From positions 1 to 16,699 of the forward strand of contig JAEWBE010000086.1 in assembly GCA_023391275.1 (NCBI GenBank): a stretch of 16,699 bases of DNA, given 5' to 3'. Below are positions 1 to 6,308 of the stretch, piece by piece. The stretch's first letter is position 1; each line of letters starts with the position of its first letter. Made by a program: the position numbers and the translations under genes. This DNA is from Bacillota bacterium. GTDB taxonomy: Bacteria; Bacillota; Clostridia; Oscillospirales; Acutalibacteraceae. The notes under the pieces were generated by a model. It was not told the DNA's origin. It saw only the letters and a program-made list of their open reading frames with translations, and searched no databases.

Positions 1-144
1 ATCGTCAGATGTCCGCCCTCCTGGCTGCTGTTTTATCGGAATTGGGTCAGCCGGTACGTCGAAGGGTTTGCCATGCGGCGCAAATCACAACCGCTCTATT
101 ATATAAAAGATTTCTTTTGTATAATAAATAATATTTCGAACCAT
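1..144. other. Left-edge stretch without a supportable gene
   Basis: All three plus-strand frames stay open from the window edge for about 100-150 bases (stops near 104, 129 and 154), so the stretch could hold the 3' end of an upstream gene. No frame gives a recognisable protein. On the minus strand there is only a 14-codon ORF beginning at a CAT near 73. The first 80 bases are mixed in composition and the rest is AT-rich. I cannot assign it to anything. Confidence 0.3.
100..123. repeat. AT-rich imperfect palindrome
   Basis: Two 11-base arms (100-110 and 113-123) are complementary except for one T/G position, around a 2-base centre. It lies 22 bases beyond the stop codon of the minus-strand glycosylase gene. 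It might act as a weak transcript end, but it has no GC-rich stem and no clear T tract, so its function is unproven. Confidence 0.3.
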
Positions 145-657
145 CTATTTTCCTGACGGTTCTTTACCGGCGTACTGCAAAATAATACGGTAGGCTGCTT
201 TTAAACGCTCATAGTTATAATGACGGCAGTTCGCCGGACTGGTGGACGGCAGCGCAATGGCTGGGCCCGCGGACTTTTGGCAGAAACGTTTGTAGAGCGA
301 GGCTGCTTTTGTACCGGTGGTAAAAACCGCCCGGATATTTGTTTGAGCCAGCAAAGCGGCAATATCGTTGGGCACAGGGTCTTTGATGCTCCCGTCGTCC
401 GCACCCTCAATACGGCAGCTTTTCAGAACATCCCAAAGAGCAATGCGGTTTTGCAAAAGAAAAGCTGTTTTTTCTTCTATCGTAGTGGGAGCTGACTGTC
501 CGTATAAATCGGAAACCACCCGCCAAAAGCGATTTTGCGGGTGAGAATAATAAAAGCCGTATTCACGGGATTTCGGCGAAGGCATCGTTCCTAAAATCAA
601 TATTTTGGAATTTTCGTCGTAAACAGGTTTTATCGTATGTTCAATAAGTTCCATCAT
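145..657 (-). CDS. DNA-deoxyinosine glycosylase (uracil-DNA glycosylase superfamily, family 6-like)
   Basis: This 170-residue protein matches the hypoxanthine/deoxyinosine DNA glycosylase family, which removes deaminated adenine from DNA to start base-excision repair. The first active-site motif is LGTMPSPKS at residues 22-30, followed by YYSHPQNRFW at 36-45. Asn42 is the expected key residue of family 6. The second motif, LPSTSPAN, lies near residue 140. Length is normal for the family, and no export signal is seen, so it should act in the cytoplasm. The ATG at 657-655 overlaps the TGA of the upstream cca gene (ATGA), so the two are probably translationally coupled, and only a weak GAAAG-type ribosome site precedes it. 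The family is firm; whether hypoxanthine, uracil or both are excised cannot be read from sequence. Confidence 0.85.
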   Translation of the reverse strand: MMELIEHTIKPVYDENSKILILGTMPSPKSREYGFYYSHPQNRFWRVVSDLYGQSAPTTIEEKTAFLLQNRIALWDVLKSCRIEGADDGSIKDPVPNDIAALLAQTNIRAVFTTGTKAASLYKRFCQKSAGPAIALPSTSPANCRHYNYERLKAAYRIILQYAGKEPSGK

Positions 658-1994
658 AGTTTATGATCTTTCATCAGCCTGGCCCGGTTCATCAGCGCCC
701 AGTGCCTGTTGGGGCATTTGTCTTCAATAACATCCTCCAGCAGAGAAGAGAGCATCCTGCCGATTTCGGCACCCTGCGGAACGCCGAGTTCAATGAGGTC
801 CGCGCCGTTAATTTCCAGGTTCTTCAGGGACCAGCAAAGTTTTTTCGCAATAATATCATTCAAAACCGCTTCCGCTTTTTTAAGGTCAGTCAGCCGATCT
901 CGATAAATAGGGTTCTGTGCCATCATATCGGCCGCTTTTACTTCGAAAAGGAGCCGCAGATTTTCTTCTCCCAACAGGCTTAACCGACGGCGGAGCAGCT
1001 TCTCCTCCGCCGGCAGGGCGATATCATGATATTGCACCAGAGTTACGATCTGGTTTATCGTGTCGCCGTCATATTTCAACCGTTGCAAAACGGCTTTTGC
1101 CGTTTCTGTGCTTTTTTTATCGTGGCCATAAAAATGGCCGACTCCTTTTTCATCCTGCGTAAAACAAAGCGGTTTTCCAATGTCATGCAGCAGCATTGTC
1201 ATGCGAAGTACGGGGGAGGCTTCTATAAATGAAACCGATTTGAGCGTATGCTCCCAAACATCATAAATATGATATCGGTTATGCTGCTCAAATCCAACCA
1301 TGGTGTTGATTTCCGGCAAAAACTGCCCAATGACCATGTGGTAGTCCCGCAATACTTCTTCCGCATTTTTTCCGCACAGCAGTTTTGTAAATTCGGTTTG
1401 GACACGTTCCCTCGCGATGGAATCAAGCAATGGATAATTACGCAGAATACTCCTTGCGGTCTCTTCTTCTATCGTGAAACCAAGCACAGAAGAAAAACGG
1501 AGCGCCCTTAAAATTCGCAGCGCATCCTCACAAAAACGATGATCCGGCTCGCCGACGCAGCGGATCTTTTTATTTTGTATATCTTCTATTCCGCCGAAAC
1601 AGTCAACCAAACCATCCACATAATTATATGCAAGCGCATTTATCGTAAAATCCCTGCGCGCTAAATCCTCTTTCAGGTTTCTGGTAAACCGCACCTCGTC
1701 AGGGTGGCGATTATCGGAATATTGCCCATCCACCCGGTAGGTGGTAACTTCAATCGGCATCCTGTCAATCAACACCGTCAGTGTACCGTGCTTCAGGCCG
1801 GTTTCTATCAGCTTAAACCCATTTAAAGCCGCTTTTACTTCATTGGGGCGTGCGGAAGTTGTAACATCCCAGTCATGGGGAGACAGACCCATAATGCTGT
1901 CACGCACACAGCCGCCCACAACGTAAGCCTCTTGTCCGGATTCTTTTAATTTTTGAATTACAGTTGTAACCTGTGAGGGTATTGTTATTTCCAT
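654..1994 (-). CDS. cca: CCA-adding tRNA nucleotidyltransferase with HD domain
   Basis: The product (446 residues) adds or repairs the 3'-CCA end of tRNAs using CTP and ATP without a template. The class II nucleotidyltransferase head is plain: YVVGGCVRD at 24-32, the metal-binding pair D41-W-D43, RRDFTINALAY at 113-123, and the nucleotide-recognition motif EDALR at 156-160. A C-terminal HD domain follows, with H249, H270-D271 and H291, as in the HD-containing bacterial CCA enzymes where it carries phosphohydrolase activity. Length is usual for that group. The ATG at 1994-1992 has a GAGGT ribosome site five bases upstream. It is the first gene of a minus-strand pair with the DNA glycosylase. 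The HD residues argue for a full CCA enzyme, though an A-adding-only variant cannot be strictly excluded. Confidence 0.95.
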   Translation of the reverse strand: MEITIPSQVTTVIQKLKESGQEAYVVGGCVRDSIMGLSPHDWDVTTSARPNEVKAALNGFKLIETGLKHGTLTVLIDRMPIEVTTYRVDGQYSDNRHPDEVRFTRNLKEDLARRDFTINALAYNYVDGLVDCFGGIEDIQNKKIRCVGEPDHRFCEDALRILRALRFSSVLGFTIEEETARSILRNYPLLDSIARERVQTEFTKLLCGKNAEEVLRDYHMVIGQFLPEINTMVGFEQHNRYHIYDVWEHTLKSVSFIEASPVLRMTMLLHDIGKPLCFTQDEKGVGHFYGHDKKSTETAKAVLQRLKYDGDTINQIVTLVQYHDIALPAEEKLLRRRLSLLGEENLRLLFEVKAADMMAQNPIYRDRLTDLKKAEAVLNDIIAKKLCWSLKNLEINGADLIELGVPQGAEIGRMLSSLLEDVIEDKCPNRHWALMNRARLMKDHKL

Positions 1995-2103
1995 TTTTTA
2001 CCTCGATTGTTCCATATTATGATGAACAAAATGCCAATCGCGCACAGCTCCATTTTAAGCTGCAACCCGCTTGTACGCTCAAAATTTCTGTTTTTCTATA
2101 AAC

Positions 2104-2125
2104 ATACTGAATATAGTATATACTA
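2104..2125. repeat. Nested AT-rich inverted repeats in the cca/sigG divergent region
   Basis: A perfect 12-base palindrome, TAGTATATACTA, occupies 2114-2125. A second inverted pair, ATACT/AGTAT, spans 2104-2119 and shares its right arm. The palindrome overlaps the likely -10 element of the minus-strand promoter for cca, a placement typical of an operator. No regulator is identified. Confidence 0.4.
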
Positions 2126-2144
2126 AATCGTGGCAAAAAAGCAA
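2115..2144 (-). promoter_or_regulatory. Candidate sigma-A promoter for the cca-glycosylase unit
   Basis: On the minus strand, TTGCTT (2144-2139) and TATACT (2120-2115) are separated by 18 bases. The -10 is good and the -35 is half-consensus. This would leave a leader of about 110 nt before cca. The -10 lies inside the 12-base palindrome. Confidence 0.4.
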
Positions 2145-2177
2145 TCGTTGCTGCGCTTAATATTTATCTTTTGCCCT

Positions 2178-2207
2178 GCATGATATCCCCCTTTCATGGC
2201 AATAATG
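2178..2207 (+). promoter_or_regulatory. Candidate sigma-F-type promoter for sigG
   Basis: GCATG at 2178-2182 and GGCAATAATG at 2198-2207 are separated by 15 bases. This fits the forespore sigma-F pattern GYATA, about 15 bases, GGnnAnAnTR, with one mismatch in the -35. In Bacillus, sigG is transcribed from a sigma-F promoter, so the position is biologically expected. Start of transcription would fall near 2214, about 25 bases before the GTG start. No sigma-A-like pair fits better here. Confidence 0.45.
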
Positions 2208-2239
2208 AAACTGTATTACCGATATAGGGGGTAGGCGAA

Positions 2240-3010
2240 GTGCAGTATAACAAAGTGGAAATTTGTGGAGTGAACACATCCAAGTTAAAGGTACTTACTG
2301 AAAAAGAAAAAATGGAATTGCTGCGCCGAGTAAAAAACGGTGATATGAAAGCCCGCGATGATCTGATTAACGGGAATCTGCGCCTTGTTTTAAGCGTAAT
2401 TCAGCGATTTACCAATCGCGGGGAAAATTTGGACGACCTGTTTCAGGTGGGATGCATCGGTTTGATTAAAGCAATCGACCATTTTGACATCGGTCAGGGG
2501 GTGCGTTTTTCAACGTACGGCGTTCCAATGATTATCGGTGAGATACGGCGGTATCTGCGCGATAATAACTCAATTCGTGTCAGCCGTTCCCTGCGTGACA
2601 CAGCCTACAAGGCAATGCAGGCCAAAGAAAGAATGACCTCGCAAAACAATCACGAGCCGACCGTGGATGAAATTGCCAAGGAATTGGAGCTGCCGCGGGA
2701 AGATGTGGTTTTGGCGCTTGAATCCATCGTGGAACCTGTTTCGCTTTACGAACCGGTTTTTTCAGATGGAGGGGATACGATTTACGTGATGGATCAGGTA
2801 GGGGATAATAATGACGATTCCAACTGGTTGGATGAAATTGCACTGAAAGAAGCAATTAAGGACTTGAACAGCCGTGAGAAACGGATCCTTTCCATGCGCT
2901 TTTTTCAGGGTAAAACACAGATGGAAGTCGCTTCCGAAATCGGAATCAGCCAGGCTCAGGTTTCCCGGCTTGAAAAAGCGGCCCTCGACAAGATCAAAAA
3001 AGACATTTAG
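2240..3010 (+). CDS. sigG: RNA polymerase sporulation sigma factor sigma-G
   Basis: This is the late forespore sigma factor, directing RNA polymerase to genes expressed after engulfment. The 256-residue protein carries the family's N-terminal signature NKVEICGVNTSKL (4-16). Region 2 includes NGNLRLVLSVIQRF and DDLFQVGCIGLIKAID (44-80), and the -10 recognition stretch FSTYGVPMIIGEIRRYLRDN is at 90-109. Region 4 holds the helix-turn-helix around GKTQMEVASEIGISQAQVSR (224-243). Asn44 corresponds to the asparagine that in Bacillus sigma-G is recognised by the anti-sigma factor CsfB/Gin. The start is a GTG with AGGGGG eight bases upstream. Unlike the common spoIIGA-sigE-sigG order, the upstream neighbour here is the divergent cca. 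No terminator is visible after the stop, so the following glycosyltransferase may share its transcript. Confidence 0.95.
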   Translation: MQYNKVEICGVNTSKLKVLTEKEKMELLRRVKNGDMKARDDLINGNLRLVLSVIQRFTNRGENLDDLFQVGCIGLIKAIDHFDIGQGVRFSTYGVPMIIGEIRRYLRDNNSIRVSRSLRDTAYKAMQAKERMTSQNNHEPTVDEIAKELELPREDVVLALESIVEPVSLYEPVFSDGGDTIYVMDQVGDNNDDSNWLDEIALKEAIKDLNSREKRILSMRFFQGKTQMEVASEIGISQAQVSRLEKAALDKIKKDI

Positions 3011-3093
3011 CTGCTTTTAAGAAAACCATCATATGCCCGTCACAATCACAAAGTATACTAAACGCTGTAATAGATATTTGGAGGTACAATTCT

Positions 3094-5163
3094 ATGCAGC
3101 GCAGGTTCAAAAACAATTATCACATCATTGCACTGGTCTTCATCGCGGCCCTGTCGTTCGCCCTGAACTTTTATGCAATTTCGAATAACGGAACGGGGAA
3201 TGAATACTATGCGGCATGCATTAAAAGCATGACGCAAAGCTTCAGGAATTTCTTTTTTGTGTCCTTTGACCCGTCCGGAATGGTTTCAGTCGACAAACCC
3301 CCGCTTGGGCTGTGGATGCAGGCGATTTCGGTACTTATTTTCGGATATCATGGCTGGGCGATGCTGCTCCCGCAGGCTCTTGCGGGAACGGCTTCCTGCG
3401 TTATGGTCTACATTTTGACGGCAAAATATTTTGGCCGGCCGGCCGGGCTTGTTTCTTCTTTGATTTTCGCGCTGACTCCGGTGGTGGTTGTAGTTTCCCG
3501 CAACAACACCATGGATATGCAGCTGGTTTTTGTGCTGCTTATCGCGGCATGGTTTCTATTCAAATCAATAGACAGCGGGAAATGGCGCTTTCTGTTTTTC
3601 GCCGCATTATTTATCGGACTCGGGTTTAATATCAAAATGCTTCAGGCGTATATGATTTTACCCGCAATTGCCCTGACTTATCTGTTTTTTGCGAAAGAAA
3701 AATTCAGCAGACGTCTTCTTGCCGGTATCATCAGCATCGTGATTATGCTTGCGGTATCTTTCGCCTGGGTATTTGCGGTGGAACTGACTCCGTCCGGCAG
3801 CCGGCCTTATGTTGACAGCACCAGCGGCAATTCCATGCTGGAACTGATTGCTGGGCATAACGGTGCGGAGCGTTTATTTGGCAGCGGAATGGGCGGAGGA
3901 GGAGGCTTTGGCGGTTCTCCACAAACAGATGACGGTGGCAGAGCAAGGGCAGATGGCTCAGATCAATCGGGAACCCGCTCCAATGACGGAGCAGCACAAA
4001 CAGGCACCATTAGTAACTTCACTCCCCCGCAAATGCCCGGAAACTCCAACGGGCAGCAGGCCCCGCAGGCCGGCCGTATGGACGGGCGGGATGGTCAGCG
4101 CGGCTTTGGAGGTCAGAATGGAGGTGGAATGGGAGGTTCCGAAATTGGAACGGCATCCGCAATCCGCCTATGGACTTCAAATCTGTATGGTCAAAGCTCC
4201 TGGTTGCTTCTGTTTGCCATTCTGAGTATTTTCGGATGTTTCCAGAAAACGGCGATGCGCAAAAAAGAGATGAACCAGACCGCCCTTGTCTTTTGGACGC
4301 TGTGGCTGGCTGCAATGCTTGGATTCTTTAGTTTTGCGGGTTTTTATCATCGCTATTATCTTTGCATGCTTGCTCCTGCAATCGCAGTGCTCAGCGGGGT
4401 CGGAATTGTCACGATGTATCGCGGATTCCGCCATAAAAAAGAAAATTGGAAGGGCTGCATCCGTCCTGTCTTTCTGCTTCTTGCGCTTTTATCGAACATC
4501 GCGCTGGAAATAAATTATGTACTGAGTTACACGGAATTGAAAACATGGCTTTTGCCTGTAATAACTGTATCGGCTGCCGTGGGATTAATCCTGTTGATTG
4601 CATATCGACTGCAATCCCGGCGCGTAATGCTGATTCTCGCCACGGCGGCGTTGACGGTTTCCCTGTTAGCTGCACCCTTTTACTGGGCACTTACACCGGT
4701 GATGTATGTGCCGAACACTACTATGCCGTATGCCGGTCCGGAACTTGCCGGCACCGGAGGGAATCGCGGCTTTGCAGGCGGCAGAATGGACGGAGGGCAG
4801 ACGCAGGCTTCCGGCCTTGAGCAATATTTGGTTGCAAATTATAAAGAAGGCAGCTTCTTAGTCGTTTCCCAGCGCTCGAGCGACGTGGCGCAGTATATTA
4901 TTGATACAGGGCTGCCCTGTTATGCTTACGGCGGATTTTTAGGATCGGATAATTCACTTACGCTGGAACAACTCAAAAAATATGTTGCCGAAGGAAAAAT
5001 CACATATTTCCTTGCATCTTCCCAGAACGGCGGGGGAAACTCCGAATTAATTTCGTACGTGAAAGAAAACGCGACCCTGGTCGATTCCAGTGAATACAGT
5101 TCGGGTACTTCAACAGGCGGCCAAATGGGCGGTCAGGGCGGAACTCTGTACCTGTTTCAATAA
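3094..5163 (+). CDS. Membrane glycosyltransferase, YkcB/ArnT-like (GT39-related), with glycine-rich insertions
   Basis: This 689-residue polytopic protein resembles the bacterial dolichyl-phosphate-mannose mannosyltransferase-like family that includes Bacillus YkcB. Such enzymes move a sugar from a polyprenyl-phosphate donor to an acceptor outside the membrane. Visible features are a first membrane segment at 12-31, a first outer loop with NEYYA (36-40), the family hallmark SVDKPPLGLW (65-74), and about a dozen hydrophobic segments up to residue 540. The C-terminal domain (about 545-689) contains the conserved YGGFLGSD. Two low-complexity Gly/Gln/Asn/Asp-rich tracts stand out, at about 262-353 inside the membrane domain and 547-574, plus a Gly-rich C-terminal tail. 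The ATG has GGAGGT eight bases upstream. It lies 83 bases after sigG. Family is well supported; donor, acceptor and timing of expression are unknown. Confidence 0.8.
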   Translation: MQRRFKNNYHIIALVFIAALSFALNFYAISNNGTGNEYYAACIKSMTQSFRNFFFVSFDPSGMVSVDKPPLGLWMQAISVLIFGYHGWAMLLPQALAGTASCVMVYILTAKYFGRPAGLVSSLIFALTPVVVVVSRNNTMDMQLVFVLLIAAWFLFKSIDSGKWRFLFFAALFIGLGFNIKMLQAYMILPAIALTYLFFAKEKFSRRLLAGIISIVIMLAVSFAWVFAVELTPSGSRPYVDSTSGNSMLELIAGHNGAERLFGSGMGGGGGFGGSPQTDDGGRARADGSDQSGTRSNDGAAQTGTISNFTPPQMPGNSNGQQAPQAGRMDGRDGQRGFGGQNGGGMGGSEIGTASAIRLWTSNLYGQSSWLLLFAILSIFGCFQKTAMRKKEMNQTALVFWTLWLAAMLGFFSFAGFYHRYYLCMLAPAIAVLSGVGIVTMYRGFRHKKENWKGCIRPVFLLLALLSNIALEINYVLSYTELKTWLLPVITVSAAVGLILLIAYRLQSRRVMLILATAALTVSLLAAPFYWALTPVMYVPNTTMPYAGPELAGTGGNRGFAGGRMDGGQTQASGLEQYLVANYKEGSFLVVSQRSSDVAQYIIDTGLPCYAYGGFLGSDNSLTLEQLKKYVAEGKITYFLASSQNGGGNSELISYVKENATLVDSSEYSSGTSTGGQMGGQGGTLYLFQ

Positions 5164-5166
5164 ACA

Positions 5167-5195
5167 AAGCCGCTGCGGAATTTCCGCGGCGGCTT
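5167..5195. terminator. Shared hairpin between convergent glycosyltransferase and ppa genes
   Basis: A 14-bp stem (arms 5167-5180 and 5182-5195, with a single T/G position) is rich in GC and sits between two convergent stop codons. Read on the minus strand it is followed by a T-rich run (TTTGTTTATT), a reasonable Rho-independent terminator for ppa. On the plus strand the downstream T content is poor, so termination there would be weaker. Confidence 0.65.
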
Positions 5196-5210
5196 GCTGT
5201 CTCAGTTCAA

Positions 5211-5741
5211 CTATTTGCAAAAGTGTTCCAGATAGGAATCAATGCATTGCTGAATAATAGTTTTAGCCTCTTCGTTGCCTTTCACCTCATCGATTGCAGT
5301 AACCTTGCCCTCCAAAGCCTTATAGACCGAGAAGAAGTGAGACATTTCGTCAAAGACATGTTTCGGCAGGTCGCTGATATCGTGGTAACCGTTATACGTC
5401 GGGTCGTTAAATGGAATCGCGATGATTTTTTCATCCTTCATTCCGCCGTCCACCATGGCGATCACTCCAATCGGGTAACAGCGTACCAGAGAAAGCGGAT
5501 GAATATCCTCCGAGCACAGCACCAGAACATCGAGCGGATCATTATCGCTGGCATAAGTGCGTGGAATAAAGCCGTAGTTGGCGGGATAATGAGTGGATGT
5601 GTATAGAATCCGGTCCAAAATGAGAAGGCCGGTTTCCTTATCCAGTTCGTATTTTGATTTGCTTCCTTTCGGGATCTCAATTACTGCGCAAAAATCATCC
5701 GATTTAATTCTTTTTGGTGATATATCGTGCCAAATATTCAT
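5211..5741 (-). CDS. ppa: Inorganic pyrophosphatase, family I (soluble)
   Basis: The 176-residue product hydrolyses pyrophosphate to two phosphates in the cytoplasm, pulling biosynthetic reactions forward. The N-terminal part carries EIPKGSKSKYELD (22-34) and RILYTSTHYPANYGFIP (44-60). The metal-binding family I signature DNDPLDVLVL (66-75) supplies three catalytic aspartates (66, 68, 71), and more acidic residues follow around 98-104. Length matches the family. The ATG at 5741 has an excellent GGGAGGT site five bases upstream and a consensus-like promoter further back. The gene stands alone, converging on the glycosyltransferase and diverging from ylmC. Confidence 0.95.
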   Translation of the reverse strand: MNIWHDISPKRIKSDDFCAVIEIPKGSKSKYELDKETGLLILDRILYTSTHYPANYGFIPRTYASDNDPLDVLVLCSEDIHPLSLVRCYPIGVIAMVDGGMKDEKIIAIPFNDPTYNGYHDISDLPKHVFDEMSHFFSVYKALEGKVTAIDEVKGNEEAKTIIQQCIDSYLEHFCK

Positions 5742-5789
5742 TTTTTACCTCCCGCGTTTATAATTTATTATTCACATGTATTTACGAAT

Positions 5790-5818
5790 ATTGTATCATT
5801 TTTTTATCCTGTATTCAA
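5790..5818 (-). promoter_or_regulatory. Sigma-A promoter for ppa
   Basis: On the minus strand TTGAAT (5818-5813) and TACAAT (5795-5790) are spaced by exactly 17 bases. Both hexamers differ little from consensus. The leader to the ppa start would be about 40 nt. Confidence 0.7.
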
Positions 5819-5822
5819 TTAA

Positions 5823-5852
5823 TTAATGTTATGCCTTACTGTGGCATATAAT
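5823..5852 (+). promoter_or_regulatory. Candidate promoter for ylmC
   Basis: A perfect TATAAT lies at 5847-5852 with a weak -35 (TTAATG, 5823-5828) 18 bases upstream, as for sigma-A. The overlapping string CATATAAT at 5845-5852 also resembles the -10 of the mother-cell factor sigma-E, which would fit a sporulation gene, but no good sigma-E -35 is seen. The two readings cannot be separated by eye. Confidence 0.4.
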
Positions 5853-5871
5853 CTGTTATGGAGGTGGGAGT

Positions 5872-6165
5872 GTGAATTGCAGAATAATTGATATGCGTCA
5901 TAAGGAAGTAATCAATGTTAAGGACGGCACACGCCTTGGATGTGTTTGCGATATTGAGATTGACACCAACGACGCAAGGGTAATTGCCATTGTAATTTAC
6001 GGCCGCCTGCGCTGTTTCGGACTGTTGGGAAGAGAAGATGATATCATTATAAAATGGCAGGATATTCAGGTAATAGGTGACGATACGATTTTAGTGTGTT
6101 ATAATAATTACTGCCGTACAAAGAAACGGTCGCACAGATTTGGCGGCCTTTTCAGCGGCGGATGA
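5872..6165 (+). CDS. ylmC: YlmC/YmxH family sporulation-associated protein (PRC-barrel fold)
   Basis: This 97-residue protein looks like the YlmC/YmxH family, small PRC-barrel proteins common in spore formers and of unknown biochemical role. The family pattern is visible: KEVINVKDGTRLGCVCDIEID (11-31), a central beta-rich part ending in FGLLGREDDIIIKWQDI (49-65), then IGDDTILV (68-75). The basic tail RTKKRSHRFGG (82-92) may touch nucleic acid or membrane, which is inference. It has six cysteines (3, 24, 26, 48, 76, 81), including a C-x-C. The start is a GTG with GGAGGTGG about six bases upstream, a strong site. In Bacillus, ylmC lies close after sigG; here a glycosyltransferase gene and ppa lie between them. 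No clear terminator follows. Confidence 0.8.
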   Translation: MNCRIIDMRHKEVINVKDGTRLGCVCDIEIDTNDARVIAIVIYGRLRCFGLLGREDDIIIKWQDIQVIGDDTILVCYNNYCRTKKRSHRFGGLFSGG

Positions 6166-6173
6166 AAAAAGTC

Positions 6174-6202
6174 TTGTATTATATTATTTTATATGATATA
6201 AT
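6174..6202 (+). promoter_or_regulatory. Strong sigma-A promoter for rpsB-tsf
   Basis: TTGTAT (6174-6179) and a perfect TATAAT (6197-6202) are separated by 17 bases, in a very AT-rich surround that would favour strong transcription. Transcription should begin near 6209, giving a leader of about 100 nt before rpsB. Confidence 0.8.
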
Positions 6203-6213
6203 ATTTCCCGCAA

Positions 6214-6269
6214 AACACACGCCGATGTTATGACGATTTGGTGCCCAAAATCAGGGTGTTGCGTCTGTT
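6214..6269 (+). promoter_or_regulatory. Structured rpsB leader (possible autoregulatory element)
   Basis: The leader can fold. AACACACGC (6214-6222) pairs with GCGTCTGTT (6261-6269) except for one central mismatch, enclosing a hairpin at 6235-6252 (GATTTGG paired with CCAAATC, with one bulged A and a 3-nt loop). Ribosomal protein operons are often controlled by such leaders, and S2 is known to repress its own operon in enterobacteria. Whether this fold does so is inference. Two SD-like GGAGG sites follow, at 6282-6286 and 6296-6300; only the second is well placed for rpsB. Confidence 0.35.
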
Positions 6270-6308
6270 AAAAAGCACGGCGGAGGAAAAACCAAGGAGG
6301 AAAAAATA

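Noticed and set aside
1..131. Possible 3' end of an upstream plus-strand gene (frame ending at 129-131)
   Set aside because: All three plus frames are open at the edge and none gives a recognisable sequence, so no coding call is justified.
1995..2100. Riboswitch or T-box in the cca leader
   Set aside because: Short complementary pieces (AAGC/GCTT, ATTTT/AAAAT) exist, but no T-box motif or terminator/antiterminator pair is visible.
3029..3075. Forespore-type promoter before the glycosyltransferase
   Set aside because: TATACT at 3054-3059 and nearby GTATA/TCATA strings do not combine with a proper partner at the right spacing.
3882..4150. Glycine-rich segment as a frameshift or collagen-like separate gene
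   Set aside because: The frame runs unbroken from the N-terminal to the C-terminal membrane segments, so it is an insertion within one protein.
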